Assembly: GCA_002350765.1 (NCBI GenBank) | Contig: DEFK01000044.1 | Coordinates: forward strand, 1-51,189 | Length of the DNA stretch: 51,189 nucleotides | Direction: 5' to 3' | Source: Ruminococcaceae bacterium UBA2854 | GTDB taxonomy: Bacteria > Bacillota > Clostridia > Oscillospirales > Acutalibacteraceae | Shown: in pieces, positions 51,163 to 51,189 of the stretch | Numbering within the stretch: the stretch's first letter is position 1 | Layout of the letters: each line of letters starts with the position of its first letter | Made by a program: the position numbers and the translations under genes | Notes under the pieces: generated by a model | What the model was told of the DNA's origin: nothing | Database searches by the model: none | The model's input: the letters and a program-made list of their open reading frames with translations, nothing else

Positions 51163-51189
51163 TTAATCTAACGCTATGAATTTAAAACC
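51163..51189 (-). CDS. C-terminal end of another LRR-type gene, cut by the window edge
   Basis: The last eight codons read GFKFIALD and stop, matching the C-terminal cap of the adjacent LRR protein (GFKFVALG). The rest lies beyond the window. This indicates a tandem pair of paralogous LRR genes. Confidence 0.6.
   Translation of the reverse strand, partial: GFKFIALD

Overview
The window looks like the chromosome of a Gram-positive, sporulating, fibre- or starch-associated gut Clostridium relative, most likely a Ruminococcus-type member of the Oscillospiraceae. Reasons: the ScpA/ScpB-YtfJ-DacF-RluB sporulation-type cluster, class III fructose bisphosphatase, type III glutamine synthetase, a dockerin-bearing GH25 lysozyme, a secreted protein with starch-binding-like modules, several BspA-type leucine-rich-repeat (LRR) surface proteins, and strong AAGGAGG ribosome binding sites. 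No phage, transposase, tRNA, rRNA or CRISPR was seen.

Layout. 1-6100 (minus): M50 protease, scpA, scpB, DUF2953, ytfJ, dacF, rluB. 6463-6651 (plus): rpmB. 6792-8354 (minus): LRR protein. 8836-19439 (minus): thyX-tmk, DUF2156-GNAT, DJ-1/PfpI-formyl-THF cyclo-ligase-mltG-U32 and alaS, in blocks separated by repeat-filled gaps. 19606-25496: nfo, a tiny Cys-rich protein missed by ordinary ORF calling, a small membrane protein, a sodium symporter and a frameshifted LRR/Big2 protein. 25560-34381: fbp, GH25-dockerin, starch-binding-like protein, secreted zinc-ribbon protein, HAD lipoprotein, flavodoxin-fold reductase, ProXp-ala-type deacylase and an unknown protein. 34382-45490 is a nitrogen-assimilation island: an Amt-PII fusion and glnN (minus) diverge from gltBD (plus). 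45530-51189: pyrG, a YhgE/Pip pair and two tandem LRR genes, the last cut by the window edge.

The most interesting non-coding material is in two places. First, about 34510-34920 holds a 92-nt module present twice (91/92 identical), inside an array of strong hairpins. Differences between the copies preserve pairing only if the plus strand is the RNA; I do not recognise the class. Second, the glnN-gltB divergent region has two consensus promoters, a TTGCAA palindrome, a small glnN leader with competing hairpins, and a roughly 200-nt gltB leader made of consecutive, mostly perfect hairpins. Together with the PII domain fused to Amt (whose T-loop lacks the uridylylated tyrosine) this suggests RNA- and PII-based nitrogen control.

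The first 18 kb is loaded with a modular dispersed repeat (11 copies; core GTTTTGGATA), GTCGGG-core hairpin elements and heptamer-like tandem repeats. Several of these abut start codons, and two supply the last codons of genes. They are almost absent from the remaining 33 kb.
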